Below, one piece after another: positions 28,869 through 37,982 of a stretch of 64,000 nt of DNA. Every line of letters begins with the position of its first letter. Positions within the stretch are counted from its first letter, which is position 1. The translations under genes and the position numbers were made by a program. The DNA is taken from assembly GCA_036725605.1 (NCBI GenBank), contig DAIMDW010000014.1, forward strand, positions 62,001 to 126,000. Direction: 5' to 3'. Below the pieces are notes generated by a model. That model made no database searches. It was not told the origin of the DNA and worked only from the letters and a program-made list of their open reading frames with translations. Origin of the DNA: CALBTQ01 sp036725605 (GTDB lineage Bacteria; Lernaellota; Lernaellaia; Lernaellales; Lernaellaceae).

Positions 28869-30134
28869 CTATTCCCAAACGAACAACTGCACGGCGATGC
28901 GGTCGGTCGGCGTGGTGTGGAACGTGCTGTTGTAATCGCAGTTGCCGGCGGTGTCGTCGAACACGCACCCTTCGCAGTAGTTGTCGTCGTTGCCCGCGCC
29001 GGGACGGCACGTGTTTTCGTAGAGCACGTCCTCGTCCTCCCACACCTCGTAGGAGAACGTGTTTTCCGCGCCGGCCGTCACCTGGTCGGTTACGTCGAAG
29101 ACCTGCGGCACCACCGGCGCGCCGGGGCACCAACCCGCGCGCGAATAATTCCACGTGCCGGCCTGCCCGGGGCCGTTGGGATTGAGCGCGCAATCCAGCC
29201 GCCACGGATCGAACGAGAACGGCGTGCCGTTGACCTTCACCACCTGGTCGAGCAGGCAAAACTCCGCGCAGTTGTCCTTGTTGCCCTGCCCGTGGCCGGT
29301 GACCAGCACCCGCACTTCGGCCTTGGAGACCGTCGCGGGCAGCGTCGCGGACTTCACGCCGATCTGATCGTTGATCGGATTGTCCGGGTTGCCCACCTCG
29401 ATCGACTGGCTCTCCCACAGGTTGAAGATATGATCCGGCGCCGCCTCGTCCTTCGCCGGATGGAAGATAAACTTGATCGTCACGCGCCAGCCGTGGCCGT
29501 CGCCCACGCTGTTGGGGCCGACCCATGTGTCGATCTGGCTGCGGATCGTCTGCGTGCCGGTCAGCAGCGGCGCGAAGGCGGTCACGTCGGCGAGCATGCA
29601 CATGCCGATGTTGTAGGGCGTGATGTAGCGCCACATCTCCAGCGCTTCCTCTTCCGGCTGACCCGCGTTGTCGATGAAGAAGACGTACGCGATGCGATCC
29701 CAGTTGTCGCAATCGCCGTCGGCGGGGCAGCTCAGCTCGACGCGCATGGTCACTTGCTCCCAATCGCCATCGGGGAAGGTCACCTGCTTGTCGACGACGC
29801 GCTGGTTGTCGTCGCCGTCGTAGTAATGATCGACCAGTTCGAAGGCGGTGACGATCGTCGCGGTCGACGGCTCGTCCTCGTCGGTGCAGCCGTACCACGG
29901 CGGACCGGGCCATTCCTCCTCTTCGGTGTCGTCGTCGCCGGTATCGTTGTCGTCATCATCGTCGTCGGTGTCGTTGTCGTCGTCATCGTCGTCGTCATCG
30001 TCATCGTCGACATCGTCGTCGTCGACGTCGTCATTGTCGTCGTTGTCGTCGTCATCGTCGTCGCCGCACGCCAGGAACATCCCCAGACCGAGGATGAGGA
30101 CGGTCAGCGCCAGCAACCAGGTCGGCCATTTCAT
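28869..30134 (-). CDS. Lipoprotein with PNGase F-like domain and Asp-rich linker
   Basis: The ATG at 30134 (GGGGAGAA ribosome site) gives 421 residues. Lipobox LACG ends the signal peptide near residue 23. About 45 residues dominated by Asp/Asn follow, making a highly charged spacer. The folded part resembles peptide-N-glycosidase F: NWDRIAYVFF in the first half and, in the second, VTGHGQGNKDNCAEFC, FSFDPWRLDC and AGTWNYSRAGWCPG, the signature of its C-terminal domain. Such proteins can cut N-glycans from glycoproteins, but the catalytic acids cannot be confirmed by eye. It is probably surface-tethered. Confidence 0.75.
   Translation of the reverse strand: MKWPTWLLALTVLILGLGMFLACGDDDDDDNDDNDDVDDDDVDDDDDDDDDDDNDTDDDDDDNDTGDDDTEEEEWPGPPWYGCTDEDEPSTATIVTAFELVDHYYDGDDNQRVVDKQVTFPDGDWEQVTMRVELSCPADGDCDNWDRIAYVFFIDNAGQPEEEALEMWRYITPYNIGMCMLADVTAFAPLLTGTQTIRSQIDTWVGPNSVGDGHGWRVTIKFIFHPAKDEAAPDHIFNLWESQSIEVGNPDNPINDQIGVKSATLPATVSKAEVRVLVTGHGQGNKDNCAEFCLLDQVVKVNGTPFSFDPWRLDCALNPNGPGQAGTWNYSRAGWCPGAPVVPQVFDVTDQVTAGAENTFSYEVWEDEDVLYENTCRPGAGNDDNYCEGCVFDDTAGNCDYNSTFHTTPTDRIAVQLFVWE
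29914..30066. repeat. Triplet-rich tract coding for the Asp/Asn linker
   Basis: GTC/ATC repeats lie inside the PNGase F-like lipoprotein gene, the second such tract in the window. They encode the Asp-rich linker right after the lipid-modified Cys. Confidence 0.8.
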
Positions 30135-30226
30135 CGCGTTCTCCCCTTTTCGGTTCACTTCGGACTTAAGCGTTTAGTCTATCCGATTGAACTTCGCATG
30201 GGAAATGATCTTTGCCGAATGAAAAT

Positions 30227-30255
30227 TTGACAAACAACGCTCGCAAATCTAAGAT
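30227..30255 (+). promoter_or_regulatory. Sigma-70 promoter of the Na/Pi cotransporter gene
   Basis: TTGACA (30227-30232), a 17-bp spacer and TAAGAT (30250-30255) form a near-consensus promoter. Transcription from about 30262 leaves a leader of about 148 nt before the ATG at 30410. I see no gene in that leader and no recognised riboswitch. Confidence 0.7.
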
Positions 30256-30409
30256 TCGTTCGCGACCGGCAGGGGCGCCTGTCGTCCAACGCAATCAGAG
30301 ACCAGAACCATATGCCTCACTCGCTTCGCCGGCGGCAGCGGGCGGAAGAGCGGCGGATCGTACTGCGAGAATTTCAACTTGTTACGACAAAACCGGAAGC
30401 AGGTTTTAA

Positions 30410-32068
30410 ATGTGGTTGCAACTGGCCTTTAACGTCTTTGGCGGGCTCGGCCTTTTCCTGTTCGGCATGCAGCAGATGACCAACGGTCTGCAGGCCATTG
30501 CCGGCGATTCCATGCGCCGGATCATCAACCTGTTAACCACCAACCGTTTCGCCGGGCTGACCGTCGGCCTGGTGATCACCGGCATCATTCAATCCAGTTC
30601 GGTGACCTCGGTGATGGTCGTGGGCTTCGTCAACGCCGGCCTGATGAACATCACCCAGGCGATCAGCGTAATCATGGGCGCGAACATCGGCACCACCGTC
30701 ACCGGCTGGATCATCGCGATCAACGTCACCAAGTACGCCCTGCCCATGCTCGCCGTCGGCGTCTCGCTGCACCTGTTCGCCAAATCCGAAACGATACAGT
30801 TGTACGGCCAGACGCTGCTCGGTCTGGGCATGGTCTTTTTCGGCCTGCTGTTGATGAAAAACGGTTTCGCCCCGCTGAAGGATTCCGAATCGATCGTCAA
30901 GATGCTGCAGGCCTTCGGCGCGGCCACCGTGCCGCGTTTGATGTTGACGATCCTCGTCGGCACGCTGGTAACGATGCTGATTCAATCCAGTTCGGCCTTC
31001 ATCGGCATCATCATGGCCATGTCCTCCAGCGGCCTGATCACCTTCCCCACCAGCGTCGCCCTGGTGCTCGCGGCGAACATCGGCACGACGATCACCGCGC
31101 AACTGGCCGCCATCGGCACCAACGTCCATGCCCGTCGCGCCGCCCGCGCACACCTGTTGTTCAACCTACTCGGCGTACTGCTGACCGTCTTCGTCTTTCA
31201 TTGGTACGTCGACCTGATCGACTGGCTCGTGCCCGACGATCCCGATTTCGTTTCCGGCGACGGCAGCAAGCCGTACATCATGACTCACGTCGCCATGGCC
31301 GCCACCATCTTCAACGTGGTCATGGTCGTTCTCCTGTTGCCGCTGGTGCATCAACTGGGCGCCTTCGTGACCTGGCTGGTGCCCAAACGCGGCAAGGACG
31401 AGGCGCACCTGGCGCTGGTCGACAAGCGCCTGCTGCAAACGCCCTCCCTCGCCGTCGAACAAGCGCGCCGCGAGGTCGTGACCATGGGCGACTCGGTGCG
31501 CGAAATGCTGACCAAGGGCACCTCGCTGTTCCAGCGCGAATCGGGCCGCACGACCTACTCGCGGGAAATTTTCGCGCAGGAAAATTACATCGACGAGTTC
31601 CAGAAGGAACTGACGATCTTCCTCTCCAACCTGCTGCAGGCCTCGTTGACCCAGGAGGAAAGCGAGGAAACGCGCGTGCTGTTGCGCATCAGCGACGAGT
31701 TGGAGAGCATCGGCGACTACGCGGAAAACCTGGCCAAGTGTTACATGCGCACCAAGAAAAACGAGGAAGGATTTTCCGCCGACGCCACCGAGGACCTGGA
31801 CCGCATTTCACGACACGTTATCGAATACTTCGATTTGATCCTCAAGGCGTTCAGCGAGCGCGACCGCACGATTCTTCCCGACGCGCGCAGCCGGGGCGAC
31901 ACGATCAATCACATCGCCGACGAGATCCGCGACAACCATCTCAATCGGTTGGATGCGGGCGTATGCGATCCGGTGATGGGGTTGGTGTACAGCGATATCG
32001 TGGTCAATCTGCGCCGCGTGAAAAACCACACCTTCAACATCGCCGAAGCCGTGGCGCACTGGCGCTAG
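30410..32068 (+). CDS. Na/Pi-cotransporter family protein with C-terminal PhoU-like domain
   Basis: This 552-residue protein has a membrane half (about 1-320) with the duplicated NptA/PNaS motif: IIQSSSVTSVMVVG in repeat 1 and LIQSSSAFIGIIMAM in repeat 2, each followed by an A-NIGTT element (GANIGTTVTGW, AANIGTTITAQ). The last ~190 residues are helical and PhoU-like. The family imports phosphate with sodium, or exports it in some bacteria. No pst or pho genes lie nearby. Its stop overlaps, tail to tail, the end of the convergent c-di-GMP gene. Confidence 0.9.
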   Translation: MWLQLAFNVFGGLGLFLFGMQQMTNGLQAIAGDSMRRIINLLTTNRFAGLTVGLVITGIIQSSSVTSVMVVGFVNAGLMNITQAISVIMGANIGTTVTGWIIAINVTKYALPMLAVGVSLHLFAKSETIQLYGQTLLGLGMVFFGLLLMKNGFAPLKDSESIVKMLQAFGAATVPRLMLTILVGTLVTMLIQSSSAFIGIIMAMSSSGLITFPTSVALVLAANIGTTITAQLAAIGTNVHARRAARAHLLFNLLGVLLTVFVFHWYVDLIDWLVPDDPDFVSGDGSKPYIMTHVAMAATIFNVVMVVLLLPLVHQLGAFVTWLVPKRGKDEAHLALVDKRLLQTPSLAVEQARREVVTMGDSVREMLTKGTSLFQRESGRTTYSREIFAQENYIDEFQKELTIFLSNLLQASLTQEESEETRVLLRISDELESIGDYAENLAKCYMRTKKNEEGFSADATEDLDRISRHVIEYFDLILKAFSERDRTILPDARSRGDTINHIADEIRDNHLNRLDAGVCDPVMGLVYSDIVVNLRRVKNHTFNIAEAVAHWR

Positions 32069-34470
32069 GCGTTTTCGGCGCGATTGATCGGCGTGACCAC
32101 GCCGCGATCGTTTTTCAGTCGATCCTTGTACATCGCGCCGTCGGCGACGCGCAGCAGTTCCTCGGGCGTGTTGCCGTCGGCCGGATAACTGGCGAAGCCC
32201 AGGCTCACTTCCGGCTGCACGACCACCCGCGCCACTTTGACCACCAGTCGTTGAATGGCCGTGCGCAAACGTTCGGCCAACACGCGCGCCGCCTTGTCGC
32301 CGGCGCCGTTGGCGATGATCACGAATTCGTCGCCGCCGTAGCGGAAGCAGCGATCCTCCGGCCGCAGCACGCCCTCGATCGTCCGCGCCGTTTCGGTCAG
32401 CACGCGGTCGCCGATTTCATGCCCGTGTTTGTCGTTGACCCGCCGCAGTTCCTGCAGGTCCAGCAGACACAGCGTGTACACGTCCTTGCGGTCGGGCGCG
32501 ACCAGCGTTTCGGCAAAATAGCGGCGCATGGCCCGCAGGTTGCCCAGGCCGGTCAGGCCATCGATCAGTGAATCGACGAAGGTGTCGGAGTACTTCAGCG
32601 AATTGACCAGCGCCGGCGTCACCATATTGGCCAATTTGGCCAGCAGGTCTTGATGCGCTTCCTGGTAGAAATTTTCCTTCTCCGAATACAGCGTGATCAC
32701 GCCGATGGTCTGCTTGTCGAACAACACCGGCACCGACAGCGCCGACCGGTATTCGCCGTCGCCGGTGTCGCGTCCGGCCAGATCCAACTGCGCATTGACG
32801 TTGCGCATCGGGTGCGCGTTTTGCGCCACCCAGCCGCTGATGCCGCTGCCGAATTCCAGCTCCAGCCCACGCAATCCCTCGGGCATGCGCGCGTCGATGT
32901 AATGCGCCTGCAACCGCCGTTCCTGCTGATTGGCCAGGTAGACGATCGCCGCGTTGTAGGGAATCAGCCGCCCCACGCCCCGAATCAGGCTCGCCGCGAT
33001 CTCGTCGACGGTCAGACTCTTGCTGACCATCTGCGCCACTTCGTACATCAGCAGCATCTCTTGCTGCGTGTAGGAAATCTGTCCGTACAACTGCATCGCG
33101 CTTTTGTCCGGCGACAAGGCGTACGGATCGGTGGACGACGGGGTCGAGTACGTCAGTTCCTCGATGCGGCGATCCTCCTCTTCCGCGGCCGCCTCCATCT
33201 CCTCGACGTGCATGATGAACACGTCGGCGATTTCCGGATCGAAGCCTTTGCCCCGCTCGTCGCGAATGATCTGCAACGCCTTCTCGCGACACATGGCGCC
33301 GCGGTAAGGGCGATCCGAGCGCAACGCGTCGTACACGTCGCACACGGCCAGCATGCGTGAGAACTTGCTGATCTTATCGGCCCTCACCCCGTGCGGATAC
33401 CCGCGACCGTCCCAGCGCTCGTGGTGGGCCAGCACGACGTCGGCGATCGGAAAATCGCGCGACACGGCTTTGAGAATCTGCGCGCCGACCACCGGGTGCA
33501 CCTTCATGCGCTCCATTTCGTCGGTGGTGAAACGGCCCGGCTTGTTGAGGATCAGATCCGGAATGGCGATTTTGCCGATGTCGTGCACCAGCGCGGCGAA
33601 GCGCAGGCCCTTGAGCTCCTTTTCGTCCTTGACGCCCAGGATCTCCGCGAGCTTGGTCACGTAGGCCTGCACGCGATGCACGTGACCGTGCGTCACCTGG
33701 TCCTTGGCGTCGATCGCCAACGACAAGGTTTCGATCGTGTCCATGTGCATCGATTCGAGTTCCTGAATGTGCGCGTTGTTTTCCTCCTCGCGCTTCAGGT
33801 TGACCCGCTGACTGAAATGAACCAAACCGATGATGGGAACGCTGACCAGAAATCCAATCACCCCGACGGTGTAATGCAACATATACAGCATGATCGCCAC
33901 CGAGAGCGCGGCGAAGAAACCGATGCCCGTCCACAGGAAATTCTCGACCCACAACTTCCACAGGTGCATCCGGGTCTGCAGGCTGATCGCCACCGCGACC
34001 GTCCAGGAGTTGAGCAGAAAGTACGCCATCGCCATCGCGCACAGCGGCAGCACGTAATGTATCAACTGCGGATGGGCCGGCAGCAGCAGATAATAGGCTT
34101 TGCCCGCCGCGAACACCGAAATCGCGCCGGACGCCACGTTGAACGGCGCCTTGTACCACGATTCCTTTTTAATGTGCGGCAGCGTGTTGATGATCTTGCT
34201 CACCGCGTCGGCGGCCATGGCCGGCAACGTGCCGTAGATCATCAAAATGGCGTAGATGAACGCGGTGTCCATCGAGAAGTGCACATCAGTGTAGGGAATG
34301 CGCACGTTGACGCGCGCGGTGATCAGCGCCAGCGCGACGTACGCCGCCAGCGCCCATTCGATCGGCACGATCTCCAGCGACAGCAACGGCTGCACGAACG
34401 CGGCCATCCCCGCGACGATCAAGAAGAAAATATAAAGCTGAAGCTGTCGTGGCAAGTTTTTCCACGGCAT
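32065..34470 (-). CDS. Membrane HD-GYP phosphodiesterase with GAF and GGDEF domains
   Basis: The ATG at 34470 (AAAGGAG ribosome site) gives 801 residues. About seven membrane helices (1-225) are followed by an HD-GYP domain with LVHDIGKIAIPD and HHERWDGRGYP, so its metal site looks intact. A GAF-like domain comes next (about 470-610), then a C-terminal GGDEF domain with intact YGGDEFVII. One polypeptide thus carries a c-di-GMP-degrading domain and a c-di-GMP-making domain, with a ligand sensor between. Net activity cannot be told from sequence. The PilZ protein at 820-1497 is a possible effector. Confidence 0.92.
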   Translation of the reverse strand: MPWKNLPRQLQLYIFFLIVAGMAAFVQPLLSLEIVPIEWALAAYVALALITARVNVRIPYTDVHFSMDTAFIYAILMIYGTLPAMAADAVSKIINTLPHIKKESWYKAPFNVASGAISVFAAGKAYYLLLPAHPQLIHYVLPLCAMAMAYFLLNSWTVAVAISLQTRMHLWKLWVENFLWTGIGFFAALSVAIMLYMLHYTVGVIGFLVSVPIIGLVHFSQRVNLKREEENNAHIQELESMHMDTIETLSLAIDAKDQVTHGHVHRVQAYVTKLAEILGVKDEKELKGLRFAALVHDIGKIAIPDLILNKPGRFTTDEMERMKVHPVVGAQILKAVSRDFPIADVVLAHHERWDGRGYPHGVRADKISKFSRMLAVCDVYDALRSDRPYRGAMCREKALQIIRDERGKGFDPEIADVFIMHVEEMEAAAEEEDRRIEELTYSTPSSTDPYALSPDKSAMQLYGQISYTQQEMLLMYEVAQMVSKSLTVDEIAASLIRGVGRLIPYNAAIVYLANQQERRLQAHYIDARMPEGLRGLELEFGSGISGWVAQNAHPMRNVNAQLDLAGRDTGDGEYRSALSVPVLFDKQTIGVITLYSEKENFYQEAHQDLLAKLANMVTPALVNSLKYSDTFVDSLIDGLTGLGNLRAMRRYFAETLVAPDRKDVYTLCLLDLQELRRVNDKHGHEIGDRVLTETARTIEGVLRPEDRCFRYGGDEFVIIANGAGDKAARVLAERLRTAIQRLVVKVARVVVQPEVSLGFASYPADGNTPEELLRVADGAMYKDRLKNDRGVVTPINRAENA

Positions 34471-34633
34471 GGCGTCCACTCCTTTGCACGCTCTCTCCCT
34501 GCCCGGTCCCCACCGGAACGCCATACCTTATTTTGTGCCGCCCCTCTCCCTTAGCATGGTTCTTTTTTTAAAACAAGCTATTAAACGGATAGTTAGTAAT
34601 AATTCATCTACGGATACACCCGGAGTCTTTTTT

Positions 34634-34717
34634 TCGCCCGCCGAAATCAAGTTCTCCAGCAATCCCTTCGTCCGCGCCTTCATCGAAGGCCGCCAGGGCG
34701 ACTACGAAGTGCTCTAA
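34634..34717 (+). pseudogene. C-terminal remnant of an ABC ATPase-like (MlaF-type) gene
   Basis: Twenty-seven GC-rich codons ending in a stop stand alone in AT-rich DNA. They encode SPAEI..., then NPFVRAFIEGRQGD. The N-P-F-V-R-x-F-x-x-G pattern is typical of the end of MlaF-like ABC transporter ATPases. No upstream part of such a gene is present, so this is probably what is left after a deletion. The match is short and could be chance. Confidence 0.35.
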
Positions 34718-34767
34718 GCCCCGCCGGAATGTTAAAAATCGTGATTTAAATATTTTTAAAAAAATAA

Positions 34768-34797
34768 TTGACAGTTGTTTTTTTTTTTTTGCAAAAT
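34768..34797 (+). promoter_or_regulatory. Putative promoter of the accessory island
   Basis: TTGACA (34768-34773) and CAAAAT (34792-34797) are spaced by 18 bp, and the spacer is mostly T. It lies 50 bp before a strong ribosome site (GGAGG at 34837) and the truncated ORF at 34848. This looks like the original expression signal of whatever gene stood here. Confidence 0.5.
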
Positions 34798-34847
34798 AAG
34801 CAATAGAAATTTGGAGTTGACCCACCACTTGGAATTGGAGGTTTAAA

Positions 34848-34880
34848 ATGGCTACCGACGACGAAAATCCCTTTTGTTAG
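34848..34880 (+). pseudogene. Truncated ORF start interrupted by a repeat
   Basis: An ATG with an ideal GGAGG ribosome site opens a frame of only ten codons (MATDDENPFC). It stops inside a short hairpin-containing repeat, and the last five residues are already repeat sequence. The downstream reading frame (34891-35205) is shifted by one, so the repeat probably broke the start of that gene. Confidence 0.55.
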
Positions 34881-34928
34881 GGATTTTCGAGTGCGGATTT
34901 TCGATTTTCGAGTGCGGAATGAGGGCGG
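34864..34928. repeat. Hairpin plus TTTTCGAGTGCG repeats at the left island edge
   Basis: The block begins with the inverted repeat AAAATCCC-N8-GGGATTTT (34864-34887). Two copies of TTTTCGAGTGCGGA follow, and it ends in TGCGGAATGAGGGCGG (34913-34928). The last 16 nt recur with one mismatch at the right island edge (40894-40909). Confidence 0.75.
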
Positions 34929-35205
34929 CCGATACGTCCCGTATTTGTCGCGGTTGTCGGCGCTGAGCCTGCCGGGCAGCGCGGCCTCGGCGGAGCCGTC
35001 GTTCACCGGCGTGCTCGTGATCGACAACGACTACGCCAAGTTGTACGAGAAGTACTACGGCGTGAAGCTGTTGAGCAAATCGCTGCTGGCCGACGCCGAT
35101 CAGATCCAGTTCACCATGCGCAACACCAAGGGTGAAACGGTGGAGATGACGGCGGAGCAGCAGATCATGATCGGCGAGGGCCAGGACGTGACGGTGGTGG
35201 ATTGA
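34891..35205 (+). CDS. Small protein of unknown function at the head of the island (start probably broken)
   Basis: The frame gives 104 residues from a GTG that lies in repeat DNA and has no ribosome site; the original start is probably lost (see 34848). From about residue 14 it looks genuinely coding: YVPYLSRLSALSLPGSA, then an alpha/beta stretch (FTGVLVIDNDYAKLYEKYYG). It ends 3 nt before the next ATG. The VPYLSR segment resembles the start of the next protein (VPYIRK). No family is recognised. Confidence 0.5.
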   Translation: MRIFDFRVRNEGGRYVPYLSRLSALSLPGSAASAEPSFTGVLVIDNDYAKLYEKYYGVKLLSKSLLADADQIQFTMRNTKGETVEMTAEQQIMIGEGQDVTVVD

Positions 35206-35208
35206 GCC

Positions 35209-36717
35209 ATGGCGAATTTTGTCCCTTACATCCGCAAACAGAAGTCGCGGCGGGGCGCCAGCTCCGCCGCGTTGGAGGATCGCAACACCTACGCCATTGA
35301 GGTTGAGGACGACGACGAGAAAGATATCGTGATCGCTCGGCCGATTCTGACGCCCGGCAGTGCGGTGAAAGCGGTTGTGGAAAGAGAGTCGGTTGTCTGG
35401 GCGAAAACGGATGTGTTCATTCCGTATCTTCGAAATCAACACAAATCGGCATCGTCTGTGACCGTGCCTGTCCGCCTGGGAACAAAAGTTCCGCGCTGGT
35501 ATTGCGGCTTCACCGGCGAAACCAAAATTCGCATCCGAATGAACGGTTATGGATATCAAGGAACCAAGCCGATTCTTTTCTCAATATGTTTTCGCGCCAA
35601 TGGGATGAGCCTCACTTTTTATCGAACCGTGGAATTGACCTTTGGGCAACCAAAATGGTGCTTTTTCAATTTTGGTGAACGGCAAAGTTATCAAGTATCA
35701 ATGAACCGTTTCCGAGAAAATTCGACGCTCTACCGTACACAAATTAAAACAATGCAAAAAATTCCGTACTACATGATGGAGTACTTTCATCGCTCCGAAT
35801 ATCCGACAGATGAAGATATTAATGATGCGCGTACCGGCTTGTATATGGATTGCGACGAAACCAAATGGAATTACGGCAATCGCAACCGTAGCGATTTCGA
35901 CGACATAACCATCATTAATCACTCTGAATACAACGTCGATCTTCGGCGCGTTACCGTGTTTCTCAATGACGTGGACATTCTGGATCGCCATTACGACGAC
36001 GGGCGGTTGTTGCCGGCGGGTGAATCGATTCATTACAAAGATCGCATTCTCGATCGTCGATATTTATTGGCCGGATACGGTCATGATCACAACAATGAAA
36101 TCATCCGCGTGGCGGCGACGCATTTGGGTCGAAATTTCCCGACCGATTACGGCGCCGATTGGCCGTATGACGAGGATGCAGGGCTATACATTCATCGTCC
36201 ACGAGCCTGGTGCTCGGAGTTCGCTTCGTGGGCGATAAGGGAGGGGACGAAGGATAGGCCGTTTCCACTGGATCCAAATGTGACAAATATAGCAGATTTT
36301 TGCAATTATTATGAAGATTTAGAAAAAGATGATGGTAGAACATACTGGATTACTGCGAAAAACTGTGACTATGAGGACTTAAATTCGACAATTGAGCCAG
36401 GTGATTATTGCTGTTATTATCATAAGATGTCGGATGGCACTCTTGGTCACAATCACAGTATGATTTTCATTCGCTGGACCGACGGATTCAACCCGATGAG
36501 AAAAGTCAATAAAATGACCACGATCAGCGGCGTTTCCAGTGGAGTTAAAGTAATTGAGAATTACATGGTCGGGACAGAGTGTAGAGATTACGATAACCGA
36601 AACAAATATATCTATTGGAGCAAAATTTATAAGGATAATAAGTATAATGCGTTTGCTAAAACGTATAGGAATCCTCTTAGAACCCCCGGTTCACTTGGCA
36701 GGATATTAGGAGCATAA
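35209..36717 (+). CDS. Cysteine-peptidase/amidase-like protein (CHAP/NlpC-P60-like), island copy 1
   Basis: This 502-residue protein has no signal peptide. The N-terminal part carries VPYIRKQKSRRGASS and a second IPYLRNQHKSASS, a repeat type shared with the paralogue at 37983. A middle beta-rich region is followed by a C-terminal domain with Cys335 in WCSEFASW and His416 in GHNHSMIFIRW, separated by the turn IEPGDYCCYY. This is the Cys-His layout of CHAP/NlpC-P60-like hydrolases that cut peptidoglycan. Codon composition shifts from GC-rich at the 5' end to AT-rich. The lipoprotein gene starts 2 nt after its stop. An exported or injected effector is possible but unproven. Confidence 0.65.
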   Translation: MANFVPYIRKQKSRRGASSAALEDRNTYAIEVEDDDEKDIVIARPILTPGSAVKAVVERESVVWAKTDVFIPYLRNQHKSASSVTVPVRLGTKVPRWYCGFTGETKIRIRMNGYGYQGTKPILFSICFRANGMSLTFYRTVELTFGQPKWCFFNFGERQSYQVSMNRFRENSTLYRTQIKTMQKIPYYMMEYFHRSEYPTDEDINDARTGLYMDCDETKWNYGNRNRSDFDDITIINHSEYNVDLRRVTVFLNDVDILDRHYDDGRLLPAGESIHYKDRILDRRYLLAGYGHDHNNEIIRVAATHLGRNFPTDYGADWPYDEDAGLYIHRPRAWCSEFASWAIREGTKDRPFPLDPNVTNIADFCNYYEDLEKDDGRTYWITAKNCDYEDLNSTIEPGDYCCYYHKMSDGTLGHNHSMIFIRWTDGFNPMRKVNKMTTISGVSSGVKVIENYMVGTECRDYDNRNKYIYWSKIYKDNKYNAFAKTYRNPLRTPGSLGRILGA

Positions 36718-36719
36718 AA

Positions 36720-37889
36720 ATGAAATATAGCCGTTTTGTTTTGATCATTGGAGTGCTATTAATGACAATTTTGTTTTCTTGCTCCAACCACAAAAACGAC
36801 GATGATGACGATGACGACGACAGCGCGGACGATGATTATGACGACGACATTATTCCGATTCTAAATGAAAACTGGTCATATAATCTAATCGATGAGTATT
36901 CTTCTGATTGTTCATTGTCCCTCGACTTAGATAATAATGTTTTTATTGTCTATTATGCCCCATTAAGGGAAGATGGATATGATGAATTATTTTATGTAAA
37001 TAGTATTGATAATTGGCAAATCTATCCGTTCCCAAAACATGTTGGATCTTGGCACACCACACCAGCGATGGATTCGGTAACGGATGAACAAGACAACCTC
37101 CATTTTCTTTATCCCGTTCAACGTGAAGGGGGAAAATTTATTTGCGAATTATATTATAGCAAGTATGATGGAGATTCTTGGAGTTATGATAAAATATCTG
37201 ATGCAGTTTACACTGATCCATATTCCCTTTCTATTGATAACGTGGGCAATGCGCATATTTCATACTATGATGAATCAGAAAAAAATGGCGATTTAATACA
37301 TGTTGATAATTCGACCGGCTCGTGGCAATACGAAGTTGTCGAAGAAAATGCTGGTAAATATATGGGGTATTGTCGCGCTGTAATAAAGACATTATCTGAT
37401 TCATTGTACTTATTATATGTTATAACGGGGGAAAATTATGGTGACAATCATTTGGTGTATGCTCAAAAAAATGATGACGTATGGGAAAAAATAATTGTTG
37501 CTGAGAATGTCGATAGCGCAACCATGGACATAGATTCATTGGGTAATGCGCATATCCTTTATCGGAACGATGACATTCTTGTATATGTAAGTAATATGTC
37601 AGGCGAATTTATTTCCAAAAGAGCTGCTGATGGGTATTGTAATTGGGCGCAAGAGTTGGTTGTCGATGAAAATAATAATGTCCACATCATACATTCGGGC
37701 AGTATGTATAACACGAAAAGTGGTTCTTATTACGTAAATAACATTAGCGGCAATTGGATCTCGGAAGAAATATCGGCTTATTTAACCGATGTGATATCAG
37801 CAGAAATTGATTCTGAACAAGTGCTTCACGTCGCAATGAACGCCGGCGATTACCTCTGCCACCTGACGCGGGAAATTCCACAGGAGTAA
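36720..37889 (+). CDS. Lipoprotein with Asp-rich linker and propeller-like repeats (possible immunity or partner)
   Basis: This 389-residue lipoprotein has a signal peptide ending in lipobox LFSC (Cys21). It is followed by an Asp-rich linker (about 26-45) and repeats of the kind LSIDNVGNAHISYYD and MDIDSLGNAHILYRND, suggesting a beta-propeller. It lies 2 nt after the cysteine-peptidase-like gene, so the two are expressed together. The middle is AT-rich while the last ~70 nt are GC-rich. That end is nearly repeated in the broken copy at 40912-40983. It would face the periplasm or surface, where an amidase inhibitor would be needed. Confidence 0.7.
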   Translation: MKYSRFVLIIGVLLMTILFSCSNHKNDDDDDDDDSADDDYDDDIIPILNENWSYNLIDEYSSDCSLSLDLDNNVFIVYYAPLREDGYDELFYVNSIDNWQIYPFPKHVGSWHTTPAMDSVTDEQDNLHFLYPVQREGGKFICELYYSKYDGDSWSYDKISDAVYTDPYSLSIDNVGNAHISYYDESEKNGDLIHVDNSTGSWQYEVVEENAGKYMGYCRAVIKTLSDSLYLLYVITGENYGDNHLVYAQKNDDVWEKIIVAENVDSATMDIDSLGNAHILYRNDDILVYVSNMSGEFISKRAADGYCNWAQELVVDENNNVHIIHSGSMYNTKSGSYYVNNISGNWISEEISAYLTDVISAEIDSEQVLHVAMNAGDYLCHLTREIPQE

Positions 37890-37982
37890 CTCTCAGCAAC
37901 CGGCGCGCGGTTTACTTGAGCATAAAATGGACTTAGAATAATCGCACGGAACTGGATTGTTTCCGTGTCGGAGGGAAATGCG

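Larger units (their letters stand above)
34471..34847. other. AT-rich intergenic region bordering the accessory island
   Basis: This 377-bp stretch has no intact gene. It holds a short gene-like remnant (34634-34717), A/T homopolymer runs and a putative promoter facing the island (34768-34797). The composition changes sharply from the GC-rich gene at its left. Confidence 0.6.
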
